From IMG/VR virus record IMGVR_UViG_3300034407_000318, positions 1 to 22,551 of that record: a DNA stretch of 22,551 nucleotides; one strand, given 5' to 3'. The translations under genes were made by a program, and so were the position numbers. The first letter of the stretch is position 1. Each line of letters begins with the position of its first letter. Under the pieces are notes generated by a model. That model was not told the origin of the DNA. It saw only the letters and a program-made list of their open reading frames with translations, and ran no database searches. This DNA comes from a virus. Below, one piece after another: positions 6,918 through 15,757 of the stretch.

Positions 6918-8289
6918 CTTAATCACAAATGAAGATTACGCAAGAAAGGTAATCCCATTTCTAAGAAGTAACTATTTTAAAGTAAGAGAAGAAAGAATTG
7001 TATTTGAAGAAATACAAAAGTTTGTCGACAAGTATAAAAAGATACCTACCAAAACTGCACTAGAAATAGAAGTAGATAATAGAAAAGATTTAAGTCAAGA
7101 TGACCACGATAAGATTGTAAAACTTATTACAAGTTTAAATTCTACTGATGTAGATTTAGAGTGGTTATTAGAAACAACAGAAAAGTTTTGTAAAGACAAA
7201 GCTATATACAATGCGATTGTAGATGGTGTAGAGATTATCGAAGGTAAAGATAAGAAAAGAACACCAGATGCAATACCAGACATACTTACTGAAGCACTTG
7301 GTGTTTCATTTGACAACAGTGTAGGACACGACTACTTAGCTGATGGTGAACAAAGGTATGACTACTATCACAAAAAAGAGGAGAAGATACCGTTTGATTT
7401 AGAATTTTTCAACAAGATAACAAAAGGTGGGTTACCACCAAAGACACTGAACATTGCACTAGCTGGAACTGGTGTAGGTAAAAGTTTGTTTATGTGTCAC
7501 GTTGCATCTAGTTGTCTTGCACAAGGAAAGAATGTATTATACATTACAATGGAGATGGCAGAGGAAAAGATTGCCGAAAGAATAGATGCAAATATGATGA
7601 ATGTAGAAATTCAAAACTTACCACAGTTACCTAAAATGATGTTTGAAGATAAACTCACACAGATTAGGAAGAAGACAAGTGGAAAACTAATAATTAAAGA
7701 ATACCCAACTGCGTCTGCACATAGTGGACACTTTAGAGGGTTAATCAAAGAACTAGCTATTAAGAAGTCATTTAAACCAGACATTGTGTTTATTGACTAT
7801 CTCAATATTTGTGCATCAAGTAGATTTAAAGGTGGTGCAAATATCAATTCATATACAATCATAAAGTCGATTGCAGAAGAACTCAGAGGACTTGCAGTGG
7901 AAACAAATGTTCCATTCATGTCTGCAACCCAAACAACCAGAACAGGTTTTGTATCTAGTGATATAGGACTGGAAGATACTTCTGAAAGTTTCGGTTTACC
8001 TGCTACTGCTGACCTTATGTTTGCACTCATATCCACAGAAGCATTAGAAGAAATAGGACAAATGCAAGTTAAACAGTTGAAGAACAGATATAACGACCCC
8101 AGCATGAACAAACGATTTGTTGTGGGAGTGGATAGAAGTAAGATGAGATTATATGATGTTGAATCACAAGCACAAATGGAGATAGTAGACAATGGTCAAA
8201 CTAAACTTAATACAGAATTTGAGAAACCGTCTTTTGGGAAAAACACGAAAGACAAACAATATGAGAAATTTCAAGACTTCAAAGTCTAA
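6883..8289 (+). CDS. Replicative DNA helicase, gp41/DnaB-like
   Basis: This 468-residue protein is a RecA-fold hexameric helicase of the T4 gp41/DnaB group. The N-terminal helical domain (about 1-150) is followed by Walker A AGTGVGKS at 194-201. The catalytic Glu224 lies in YITMEMA. Walker B PDIVFIDYLNI has Asp305. MSATQTTRTG and LKNRYNDP follow, the latter the usual C-terminal basic segment near the arginine finger. It would unwind DNA 5' to 3' at the fork with primase and polymerase encoded elsewhere. The start overlaps the YkgJ-like gene by 35 bases and has GAGG upstream. The length matches T4 gp41 (475). Confidence 0.92.
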   Translation: MNQSIERTALSNLITNEDYARKVIPFLRSNYFKVREERIVFEEIQKFVDKYKKIPTKTALEIEVDNRKDLSQDDHDKIVKLITSLNSTDVDLEWLLETTEKFCKDKAIYNAIVDGVEIIEGKDKKRTPDAIPDILTEALGVSFDNSVGHDYLADGEQRYDYYHKKEEKIPFDLEFFNKITKGGLPPKTLNIALAGTGVGKSLFMCHVASSCLAQGKNVLYITMEMAEEKIAERIDANMMNVEIQNLPQLPKMMFEDKLTQIRKKTSGKLIIKEYPTASAHSGHFRGLIKELAIKKSFKPDIVFIDYLNICASSRFKGGANINSYTIIKSIAEELRGLAVETNVPFMSATQTTRTGFVSSDIGLEDTSESFGLPATADLMFALISTEALEEIGQMQVKQLKNRYNDPSMNKRFVVGVDRSKMRLYDVESQAQMEIVDNGQTKLNTEFEKPSFGKNTKDKQYEKFQDFKV

Positions 8290-8467
8290 CTTTTATGTTA
8301 GCAAAGACGATAAAGACGTAGAAAGACCCTTTACGGTTGTAGAGTATGCATCAAGAAAGGTTATAATTAGGTGTGAAACAAGAGATATTGCAGAAGGTAT
8401 TGCAAGGTTTCAAAATAAAACACCAACATTTGGCTATAATGGAATCCCTGAATTTTTGAAAGAATAA
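8261..8467 (+). CDS. Small protein downstream of the helicase, unknown
   Basis: I do not recognise this small protein (68 residues from ATG 8261). It has a basic N-terminus, then alternating beta-like stretches (RPFTVVEYASRKVIIRC) and a helix (DIAEGIARFQNK), suggesting a compact alpha/beta fold. The frame stays open back to ATG 8192, which has a GGAG upstream. That start would overlap the helicase gene by 98 bases and encode an unrelated basic extension, so 8261 is preferred with moderate confidence. A late-type promoter box overlaps its stop codon. It is probably the last gene of the replication operon. Confidence 0.55.
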   Translation: MRNFKTSKSNFYVSKDDKDVERPFTVVEYASRKVIIRCETRDIAEGIARFQNKTPTFGYNGIPEFLKE

Positions 8468-8470
8468 ATA
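8463..8470 (+). promoter_or_regulatory. Late promoter box AATAAATA
   Basis: AATAAATA matches the NATAAATA late motif described for T4-like cyanophages. It lies at the junction between the replication block and the virion-type genes, about 35 bases before ATG 8506. A short AT-rich hairpin (AGTAT, loop AAA, ATACT; 8470-8482) follows it. Confidence 0.5.
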
Positions 8471-8505
8471 GTATAAAATACTTTGTACTAATGGGAGTTT
8501 GATTC

Positions 8506-10026
8506 ATGTCGTTAAGAGGCTATGTTAAACAGTTAAGACCAATTCAAGAAAATAAAGTCGATTATGTGAGTAGGGTTCAGTCATTGATTGAAACCACGAC
8601 CACTGAAGCAACATATGCTGAAATGGCAATTTGTTATCAATATAATTTACTAAGAGCAGATGGTGATAAGGATAGAGCATTATCTCAATCAGGTATAACT
8701 CCAGATAATTTTAAAAAACTAACTCCTGAATTACTAGAAACTGGTAAAAATGTTGCAAGAGATATGGGAAATAGAGGGCCTTGGTTGTTACATTCTGGTG
8801 CAGGCTCTGCCGATACTAATTATGAACAAGGTAGAGATACCACACCTAAAGCAGATTTTACAGGTAATAGTAAAAATTACATATCGTTGAAAAAGAAAGG
8901 GGATAGTGGTTCTGGAGCTCAATTGATGAGTGCAAAATCTGGTGAAGCATCTGGAGTTGTCAAATCTGCAATTGGTCACTATGAAAAAAACACTTCAGAT
9001 AAAATTAGTCAAGATAAAGATTTTTTAGAAGCTGTTGATATTTTAGAAAATAAAATGAAAGAAACTGCAAGAAATGATTTAAATGTAGAAGTTGGTAAGG
9101 GAAAAAAAGATTTTGAAAGTTGGTATACTACTAAAAGTGCTCAAGCAATAAAGTTAAAATCAAACAGAAAATTAAAACCTAAAGATATTGAAAAACACTT
9201 AAAAGCAGAATTATCCTTACTAGGTGCAACTCGTATGAGTGCAAGTGCGAAGAAAAATTTAATTAAAGGTATACCTCCAATAACAAAATCTGAAATTGAT
9301 AATGAATTTAATATGTATCAATCAGATGGTGATGTTAAAGTAGGAGATGTTAAAGTTAGTGCAAGAAATTTAGTAAATGTATCTCCAGATAAATTAACAA
9401 ATCCAAAATTAAAAAAACAAATTGTTGATGTAATACAAACCTCAATAAATGCTACTGAGTGGCAAGATACATTACAAAAATGGTTTAATAATAATAATGA
9501 GTTAAAAAAGTGGTTAGTTTATGAAGCTGCTTCTGGTTTATTTAAGTTTACAGGAAAATACTCTGATGGTAAAAATTATTTTGGTTCACAGTCTGCTGTT
9601 GCAAACAGAATTTTAGTTTTTTCAGATAAAGGTATAGATAGTGAATATGATATATTAAAATATTCAATGAATAGTCCTCAACTCGCAGATAAATTAAGTA
9701 TTTCCTATAAAGGTTCTGGTAGGTCAAAGTATATAAAACTTGGAATATCTGCATCTTATGAGTCTGAACTACCATTTTTACAAGAAGAGATACATCAACT
9801 ACAAAGACAATATGTATTAACAGAGGGAATCTTTAGAACCTTGAAAAATAAATTTTTAGGTTTCGTAAATAGATTAAAAGATATTATAAAAATGTTTTAC
9901 GAAAGAGTTATAAAAAAATTTATAGATGGGATAAAGAACCTTGCAAATAGAGGTATTACTGTTTTTTTAGATGCTCTAGGTTTAGAGGTAGATGGAACAG
10001 TAAGTTTTAAAACTCCAAGTTGGTAG
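8506..10026 (+). CDS. Large phage protein with restriction-endonuclease-like motif
   Basis: This 506-residue protein appears to be a virion-type accessory protein. Residues 113-146 read as a candidate PD-(D/E)XK-type site: TPKADF with Asp117, then YISLKKKG with Lys129 two residues after a Ser in the usual acidic position, then AQLMSAKSGE. The pattern D, spacer, iSLK, QL resembles several phage and restriction-enzyme sequences. The middle is Lys- and Asn-rich. The last 85 residues form hydrophobic/basic amphipathic helices (EGIFRTLKNKFLGF, MFYERVIKKFI), a tail I associate with phage polyvalent proteins. The N-terminus (basic/hydrophobic, then PIQE at 12-15) fits a capsid-targeting leader. GGGAG precedes the start. 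Nuclease activity is inferred only. Confidence 0.6.
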   Translation: MSLRGYVKQLRPIQENKVDYVSRVQSLIETTTTEATYAEMAICYQYNLLRADGDKDRALSQSGITPDNFKKLTPELLETGKNVARDMGNRGPWLLHSGAGSADTNYEQGRDTTPKADFTGNSKNYISLKKKGDSGSGAQLMSAKSGEASGVVKSAIGHYEKNTSDKISQDKDFLEAVDILENKMKETARNDLNVEVGKGKKDFESWYTTKSAQAIKLKSNRKLKPKDIEKHLKAELSLLGATRMSASAKKNLIKGIPPITKSEIDNEFNMYQSDGDVKVGDVKVSARNLVNVSPDKLTNPKLKKQIVDVIQTSINATEWQDTLQKWFNNNNELKKWLVYEAASGLFKFTGKYSDGKNYFGSQSAVANRILVFSDKGIDSEYDILKYSMNSPQLADKLSISYKGSGRSKYIKLGISASYESELPFLQEEIHQLQRQYVLTEGIFRTLKNKFLGFVNRLKDIIKMFYERVIKKFIDGIKNLANRGITVFLDALGLEVDGTVSFKTPSW

Positions 10027-10029
10027 AAT

Positions 10030-11274
10030 ATGCTTAGATTTATAGACACATTAAACGAAAGTAAGGCAGGTAAGAACTTACACCTAGAACACATTGAAGA
10101 TGAGATAATCAATTTTGGTGTTGATGGTGGTAGAGCTGCAATCAACTTTCTGCGTTCACTACGAGATATGTTATCTGGTGGTGCAAGGTCTTCAGTCAGT
10201 ATGACTGTGAAGTGGGACGGAGCTCCTGCAATCTTTACAGGTATTGACCCCTCAGATGGACAGTTCTTTGTTGCAAAGAAATCAGTGTTTAATATTAATC
10301 CAAAACTATACAAGACAAACGCAGAGATAGATGCAGACTTGTCTGGTGCATTGAACTCAAAGTTTAAGATTGCACTTGCAGAGTTTCCAAAGTTAGGTAT
10401 CAAAAATGTATTGCAAGGTGACTTGATGTATACAGATGATATTGAAACAGATACTATAGATGGAGTAAAGTATTATACATTCCAACCTAATACAATCGTG
10501 TATGCAGTTCCAGTAGATTCTGATTTAGGTAAGACTATGAATAAGTCAAAGATAGGTATTGTGTTTCACACAACTTATGAGGGTAAAGAATTACAAAGTA
10601 TGAAGGCTAAGTTTGGTGCAGATACATCTAAACTAAAAAAGACAAGTTCAGTCTGGTTAGATGATGCAACATACAAAGATGTATCTGGTACTGCAACATT
10701 CAATGCAAAAGAAACAGAATCAGTAACAGCTGTCTTATCAAACGTGGGTAAGACATTTCAAAAGATAAACGCACCAATGTTAAGGAGTTTTCTTAAACTC
10801 CAAGATGGTATGACTGGTAACCTTGTCGGTGCGTCATTAAAGACATTTAATAATACTAAAGTTCGACAAGGACAAAAGGTTACCAATCCAAAGAAACACG
10901 CAATAGACTATGCATCTCACGTTCAAAAACACTTTGACAAAATGATGGATAAGGTTAAGACACCAGCTGCAAAGAACAAGTATCAGAAACAACAACGAGA
11001 ATATGTAAGAGAGTTTAGAAAACACGCAAGTAATTTAGGAAATGTCATACTCTTTCAAAATCTTATGATAGATGCAAAGATGCAAATAGTAAGAAAACTA
11101 AATAGTGTTAAGGGTCTAACGGACACTTTTATACGAACTGCAAATGGATATAAAGTAACAAATCCAGAGGGATATGTTGCAATTGATAGAGTTAAAGGTA
11201 ACGCAGTAAAATTAGTAGACCGTATGGAGTTTAGTTATAATAACTTTACGGCTATAAAGGCATGGGACAAATGA
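10030..11274 (+). CDS. Ligase-like nucleotidyltransferase-fold phage protein
   Basis: This 414-residue protein carries marks of the covalent nucleotidyltransferase (DNA/RNA ligase, capping enzyme) superfamily. Motif I is VKWDGAPAI with Lys61-x-Asp63-Gly64. A motif III-like LQGDLMY is at 128-134, a motif IV-like KIGIVFHTTYEG at 174-185, and a possible motif V NAVKLVDR at 391-398. I recognise it as a family of uncharacterised proteins widespread in T4-like phages (I believe DUF6267). If active, Lys61 would form the lysyl-AMP adduct. The N-terminal MLRFIDTLNE could be a targeting leader ending in LxE. Residues 270-350 are Lys/Gln-rich and helical. It starts 4 bases after the previous stop. Confidence 0.68.
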   Translation: MLRFIDTLNESKAGKNLHLEHIEDEIINFGVDGGRAAINFLRSLRDMLSGGARSSVSMTVKWDGAPAIFTGIDPSDGQFFVAKKSVFNINPKLYKTNAEIDADLSGALNSKFKIALAEFPKLGIKNVLQGDLMYTDDIETDTIDGVKYYTFQPNTIVYAVPVDSDLGKTMNKSKIGIVFHTTYEGKELQSMKAKFGADTSKLKKTSSVWLDDATYKDVSGTATFNAKETESVTAVLSNVGKTFQKINAPMLRSFLKLQDGMTGNLVGASLKTFNNTKVRQGQKVTNPKKHAIDYASHVQKHFDKMMDKVKTPAAKNKYQKQQREYVREFRKHASNLGNVILFQNLMIDAKMQIVRKLNSVKGLTDTFIRTANGYKVTNPEGYVAIDRVKGNAVKLVDRMEFSYNNFTAIKAWDK

Positions 11275-11660
11275 AACAGTTTAAAGATTTTTACAACGGA
11301 GAACTATCCGAGTTCAAAGTTATCAGTAAAGCACAAAGAAGAAAGATGGCACTTCGTCTAAAAAGACTTGTCAAATCATCTGCATTTCAGAAAAAAGTAC
11401 AGAAGTCTAAACTTCGTATTGCAAATCCAGCAAAACAAAGAGTTAAAGCTGCAAAGTTAGCTAAACAAAAAGTCATTGATAAGTATTATCCCAAATACAA
11501 AGAGATGGGTCTTGCACAGAGAATGAAGACTGACCAAATGATACAGGCAAAATATAGTGGTATGATTACTGCGTTAACAAAAAAGTTAGCAAAAGTTGTA
11601 AAAGCAAAAGAAATCGCAAAGGTTAAAAAAGCAAGAGAGGCTATAAAACAAGATGCGTAA
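11271..11660 (+). CDS. Lysine-rich basic protein, possible internal head protein
   Basis: This 129-residue protein is roughly one quarter Lys, with repeated AK/KV/KK helical segments and only a few acidic residues, so it probably binds nucleic acid. ATG 11271 gives ATGA coupling with the previous gene; ATG 11262 is an alternative that adds three residues. The N-terminus MKQFKDFY followed by ELSE at 10-13 of this start resembles the leader of T4 internal proteins. The small basic composition also resembles T4 internal (IP) proteins, but no direct homology is claimed. It sits between the ligase-like and NMNAT-like genes, overlapping the latter by 8 bases. Confidence 0.65.
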   Translation: MKQFKDFYNGELSEFKVISKAQRRKMALRLKRLVKSSAFQKKVQKSKLRIANPAKQRVKAAKLAKQKVIDKYYPKYKEMGLAQRMKTDQMIQAKYSGMITALTKKLAKVVKAKEIAKVKKAREAIKQDA

Positions 11661-14400
11661 ATTTCACGAACAGGCTAGTTCAGTAGTATTTACCTTTGGT
11701 AGATTTAATCCACCCACCACAGGACACGAAAAACTATTAGATAAATTAAAGACAGTTGCTGGTACAAGTCGATATGTAGTATTTCCATCTCAATCACAAA
11801 ACCAAAAGAAAGACCCATTACCATTTGCACTTAAAGTTGCATACATGAGGAAGATGTTTCCTAAACATTCTAGAAGTATACTTGCTGACAAAAAAGTATA
11901 CAACGCATTTGATATAGTTGTCAAGTTATATAATGAAAAATATACAGATGTTACAATGGTTGTTGGTTCAGATAGAGTAAAAGAGTTTCAAAGTATATTA
12001 GACAAGTATAATGGTGTGACTGGTAAAAGACATGGTTTCTATAAGTTCAATACAATTAATGTAGTAAGTGCTGGAGAGCGTGACCCAGATGCAGAGGGTG
12101 TTACTGGAATGTCTGCTTCTAAAATGAGAGCAGCTGCATCACTAGGTGACAGTAAATCATTTATGATGGGATTACCAAAAGGTTTCAAAGATGGACAGAA
12201 GTTATTTGATGATGTAAGAAAGTATATGGGTATTCGTGAAGAAAGAGATATGGGTTTAATGACAGACTATGAAGAACTCAGAGATGCATATCTTACAGGA
12301 GATGTTTGGAATATAGATGACCTTATAGAAGCAAGAGGTATTACAGGTAAAATTATTCGTAGAGGAACAAACTATGTATCATTCGTAGATGAGGATAACA
12401 AAGTACACAAAGCTTGGTTACACGAAATCAATGTAAATGAAAATCCATTCAAAGGTGGTATGTTAGACCCATCAAAATTTATATCAAAGATTAGAGGTAA
12501 ATTAGATAGTAGAATTATATCAAATGTTATCAAAAAGTATATGGACGGAGTTGATAAAGGTAAAGATAAAGGTGGTGACCCAAGAACAACTGGAAAAAAC
12601 TCTAAGAATAGATTAATACAAGATATTGCTATACAGTATGGTTTAGAACGAAAATACGGAATGAATCCAAGAGAGATAGTTAAGTATATTAACAAATTAG
12701 TCAGTAAAGGTAAACTTAATAGAAAGTATACAGTAGAAGTAAAACAAGACAAAGACATTAAAGATAGAGAAGGTACGCAACCAGCAAAGTATTATGCAAA
12801 AGACACAGAGGGTGATGCAATGGCACCATCTACAAAGAAAAAAAGAGCAGCCCACTTTGCGAAAAAGAAGAAAGGCCCTGCTCCAGGCGATGCGTCTGCA
12901 ACAACCAGACCTTCTAAACATACAAATAAGTTTAAACAAATGTATGGAGAGAAGTTAGGTAAGAACGCAGATATGGGTGATTACATAGATGACTTTGAGA
13001 AATCAGACTCACCACAGTTTAAGGGTAAGTCAAAAGAAAAACGCAAAGAGATGGCAATAGCCGCATACTTATCAAGGAATGAGGAAATGGAAAAACTAGA
13101 TGAAAAAATAGCAGGTTTAGTAACCAAAGCAAAGAAATCAGGTATGCCCTATGGTATCCTAAAAAAAGTATATGACAGAGGAATGGCTGCATATAAAACT
13201 GGACACAGGCCAGGAACTACTGCACAACAGTGGGCATTTGCGAGAGTTAATTCATTTACAACAAAGAGTGCTGGAACTTGGGGTAAAGCAGACAAAGACC
13301 TTGCAGATAAAGTAAGAGGTGAAGAAGTTGATAAAGACTTTGGTATGATACCAAAGAAGAAGAAAAAAGGACATGAAGTTCTTGGGACTGGAGGCCCATT
13401 TGCATCTGGTGAGTCAGTCAAAGAATGGTTTGAATCTAATATTACCAGAGCAAAATATCAGATGAAACATGGAGATGACTGGTGGTGGAAGATGAACGAA
13501 GTCCACGATAAGTTATTAGAGAAACTAGATGAAAGTTGTTGTGAGGATTGTATTACAGAAGAAGAAAAACCTTGTCCACCAGCAACACAAGATGTAAAGT
13601 TAAACACCAAGAACAGAGATTTAACAGTTAAGAACCATATGTATGGCCCACTCAATGTAGATGAGCCTGGGGATTACTGGGAAAAGATTGCAAAGAAGTG
13701 GGACACAACAACAGAAGCTGCAAAGAAGTCATTATGTGGAAACTGTGTTGCATTTGACATATCACCAAGAATGAAAGAGTGTATGCCTGGCGAAACATCA
13801 GATGGTGATGGAGAACTAGGATATTGTTACATGCATCATTTCAAATGTCATTCTGCAAGAAGTTGTGAAACTTGGGCAAAGGGTGGCCCTATCAAATCAG
13901 ATGAGAAGTCATATGATTGGCAAAGTAAGAATGAAGACCTCAAAGAGAAGGGGCCAGGATTATGGGCAAATATTCATAAGAAGAGAAAAGAAGGTAGACC
14001 AATGAGAAAGAAGGGTGAGAAGGGAGCACCTACACCAGCACAACTAAAAAGAGCACAAGGTGAAAACAAACTACACAACTTCAAAGAGTTTCAATTAAGA
14101 AACGCATGGGGTGAAATAACTGAGAAATCAGAGTATCAAGGAAGACCTGTCGAACTAAATAATCCTACAAAGGGTGATACAAAAAAATACAAGGTCTATG
14201 TAAAGAACGATAAGGGTAATGTGGTCAAAGTAGAATACGGTGACCCAAATATGTCTATTAAAAGAGATGACCCAGCAAGAAGAAAAGCATTTAGAGCAAG
14301 ACATGGTTGTGACGACAATCCAGGCCCTAAATGGAAAGCAAAATATTGGTCATGTAAGTTTTGGAGTACCAAATCTGTAACAGACTTAATGAAGGGGTAA
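11653..14400 (+). CDS. 915-residue multidomain protein with NMNAT-like N-terminal domain
   Basis: Several separable parts are visible. Residues 10-195 form a HIGH-type nucleotidyltransferase: GRFNPPTTGH at 16-25, VVGSDR at 103-108, and GMSASKMR at 152-159 matching the distal S-x-S/T-x-x-R motif of NMN/cytidylyl transferases. Residues 390-435 hold a basic segment (TTRPSKHTNKFKQMYGE) common in phage proteins. Residues 486-556 form the GMPYGILKKVYDRGMAAYKTGHRPGTT region. Residues 693-746 hold a cysteine cluster (Cys695, 698, 710, 725, 732, 738), possibly Fe-S or zinc. GLWANIHKKR is at 769-778. The C-terminus (about 829-905) has DPNMSIKRDDPARRKAFRARH. This architecture resembles phage polyvalent proteins delivered with DNA. 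The function of the later domains is unknown; the NMNAT-like call is the firmest. Confidence 0.75.
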   Translation: MRKFHEQASSVVFTFGRFNPPTTGHEKLLDKLKTVAGTSRYVVFPSQSQNQKKDPLPFALKVAYMRKMFPKHSRSILADKKVYNAFDIVVKLYNEKYTDVTMVVGSDRVKEFQSILDKYNGVTGKRHGFYKFNTINVVSAGERDPDAEGVTGMSASKMRAAASLGDSKSFMMGLPKGFKDGQKLFDDVRKYMGIREERDMGLMTDYEELRDAYLTGDVWNIDDLIEARGITGKIIRRGTNYVSFVDEDNKVHKAWLHEINVNENPFKGGMLDPSKFISKIRGKLDSRIISNVIKKYMDGVDKGKDKGGDPRTTGKNSKNRLIQDIAIQYGLERKYGMNPREIVKYINKLVSKGKLNRKYTVEVKQDKDIKDREGTQPAKYYAKDTEGDAMAPSTKKKRAAHFAKKKKGPAPGDASATTRPSKHTNKFKQMYGEKLGKNADMGDYIDDFEKSDSPQFKGKSKEKRKEMAIAAYLSRNEEMEKLDEKIAGLVTKAKKSGMPYGILKKVYDRGMAAYKTGHRPGTTAQQWAFARVNSFTTKSAGTWGKADKDLADKVRGEEVDKDFGMIPKKKKKGHEVLGTGGPFASGESVKEWFESNITRAKYQMKHGDDWWWKMNEVHDKLLEKLDESCCEDCITEEEKPCPPATQDVKLNTKNRDLTVKNHMYGPLNVDEPGDYWEKIAKKWDTTTEAAKKSLCGNCVAFDISPRMKECMPGETSDGDGELGYCYMHHFKCHSARSCETWAKGGPIKSDEKSYDWQSKNEDLKEKGPGLWANIHKKRKEGRPMRKKGEKGAPTPAQLKRAQGENKLHNFKEFQLRNAWGEITEKSEYQGRPVELNNPTKGDTKKYKVYVKNDKGNVVKVEYGDPNMSIKRDDPARRKAFRARHGCDDNPGPKWKAKYWSCKFWSTKSVTDLMKG

Positions 14401-14404
14401 AGTA

Positions 14405-15757
14405 ATGAGATACAGTAAATCAATGATAGAAGCAGTCAAACAAGTAGGTTTGTATGAAGCTCTCGATTATGCAATCGTAGATGGTGATAATAAAATCATA
14501 GGATTGTATAAAGGTAATATGGCAAAGAAACACGCACAGATGAATATGAAAGGTGCAGAAAGACAAGTTGGTGTTAAGAAACCCCTTAAAATAATGCCAG
14601 TGAGTAATAAGAAAAAAGGTGATACAGTCATAGGTATCGGTGAACTAACTGATAAAGACAGAGAAGCTATTGATGAAGATGTAAAGAACGCACTTGCTGG
14701 ATTTGATAATCGTATTAGAGATGGTGGAATGGATAGAAAAGATTTCATCAAAGCAAAAGAGTTGTATAAAAGAAAAGATGTTAAGGGATTAAGAAAACAT
14801 ATTTACAGTTTAGACACATCACCTTTAGAGGTTGTGATGAATCTTATATCAATACAAGACAGACCATTCTTTGATAAGATGTATCCAAATACAAGAGGTG
14901 GAGAGTTCTTAGCCAAGATTGCATACGACCACAGAAAACTGGACGAAAATCTTGATGAGAATAAAGATGACGAAAAGAAAAGAATGAAGGGTGCAAAACT
15001 AAAACTCAAGATGGGTGATGAAGTAATCAAAGAAGACGGACACACAGATGTATCAAGTGCAGTTCGTCAGTGTAAGACAATCGTAGAAGATGCAACACAG
15101 ATGATGGGTAAGTTACAATCTATGAATGGTGAAGAATCATTACCTACATGGTGGACAAACAAACTTGCAGTTGCATCAAACAGTATGAACAAAATAAGAG
15201 ATTATCTACTTGTCCCAAGTATGCAAAATGAAAGAATGGAAAAGGGTATTGATAAACTTCCAAGACAATTCTTAAACCCAGATAAAGAAGTAATGGTTAT
15301 GAAGAAGAACAAAGTAATTGTGATTGATAAGAAAGACCAAGACAGATATATGAAACAGGGTTGGGAACTTGCAGAAGTATTAGACAAAGAAGATGAACCT
15401 AAAGTCAAAGAAGTAATTAAGAAGTTAAAAGGTGCAAGTAAAGCTCATGCTGGTCAAGCAAAAGACCTAGAGAAAGCAGTGAGTGAAACTACAATTACAG
15501 GTAAAGATTTATTAGAAAATAAATATAAAGAAGAAAAGAACGGAGCTCAACATTTTTCCAAGATAGAAGAAGACAATTATGTTTGGAATTTTGTATATGA
15601 TGACTTTGGAAGAACTAAACTCACTACTGAACCAGATAAGGCAACGCACTTGGTTTATACTATGGAGGGAAAAGACAATCCTCAACTCTTGAAAATCAGT
15701 GAGAAGGAAATTTTAGATTACAAAAAAGGAGAAACTAATGAAGTATCTAAAAAGTAA
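14405..15757 (+). CDS. 450-residue virion-type accessory protein
   Basis: No enzyme fold is assigned. Recognisable phage segments are a short alpha/beta domain at about 20-66 (YAIVDGDNKIIGLYKG), a helix with LPTWWTNKLAVASNSMNKIRDYLL at about 252-276 that recurs in virion-type proteins of marine myoviruses, and a small beta segment (VMVMKKNKVIVIDKKD, about 298-313) that recurs in the same context. The leader contains IEAV and GLYEA, two possible (L/I)-x-E type prohead-protease sites. An AAGGGG ribosome site lies upstream. The 3' end overlaps the next gene by 20 bases. A role as a packaged internal protein is inferred from its neighbours and N-terminus. Confidence 0.65.
   Translation: MRYSKSMIEAVKQVGLYEALDYAIVDGDNKIIGLYKGNMAKKHAQMNMKGAERQVGVKKPLKIMPVSNKKKGDTVIGIGELTDKDREAIDEDVKNALAGFDNRIRDGGMDRKDFIKAKELYKRKDVKGLRKHIYSLDTSPLEVVMNLISIQDRPFFDKMYPNTRGGEFLAKIAYDHRKLDENLDENKDDEKKRMKGAKLKLKMGDEVIKEDGHTDVSSAVRQCKTIVEDATQMMGKLQSMNGEESLPTWWTNKLAVASNSMNKIRDYLLVPSMQNERMEKGIDKLPRQFLNPDKEVMVMKKNKVIVIDKKDQDRYMKQGWELAEVLDKEDEPKVKEVIKKLKGASKAHAGQAKDLEKAVSETTITGKDLLENKYKEEKNGAQHFSKIEEDNYVWNFVYDDFGRTKLTTEPDKATHLVYTMEGKDNPQLLKISEKEILDYKKGETNEVSKK

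Noticed and set aside
8192-8260. Longer start for the small gene after the helicase (ATG 8192, with GGAG upstream)
   Set aside because: It would overlap the helicase gene by 98 bases, and the extra basic residues come from out-of-frame helicase sequence. ATG 8261 gives a normal 29-base overlap, though the choice remains open.
15518-15525. AATAAATA box inside the 450-residue protein gene
   Set aside because: It sits more than 200 bases before the next gene, in coding sequence, with no intergenic context.
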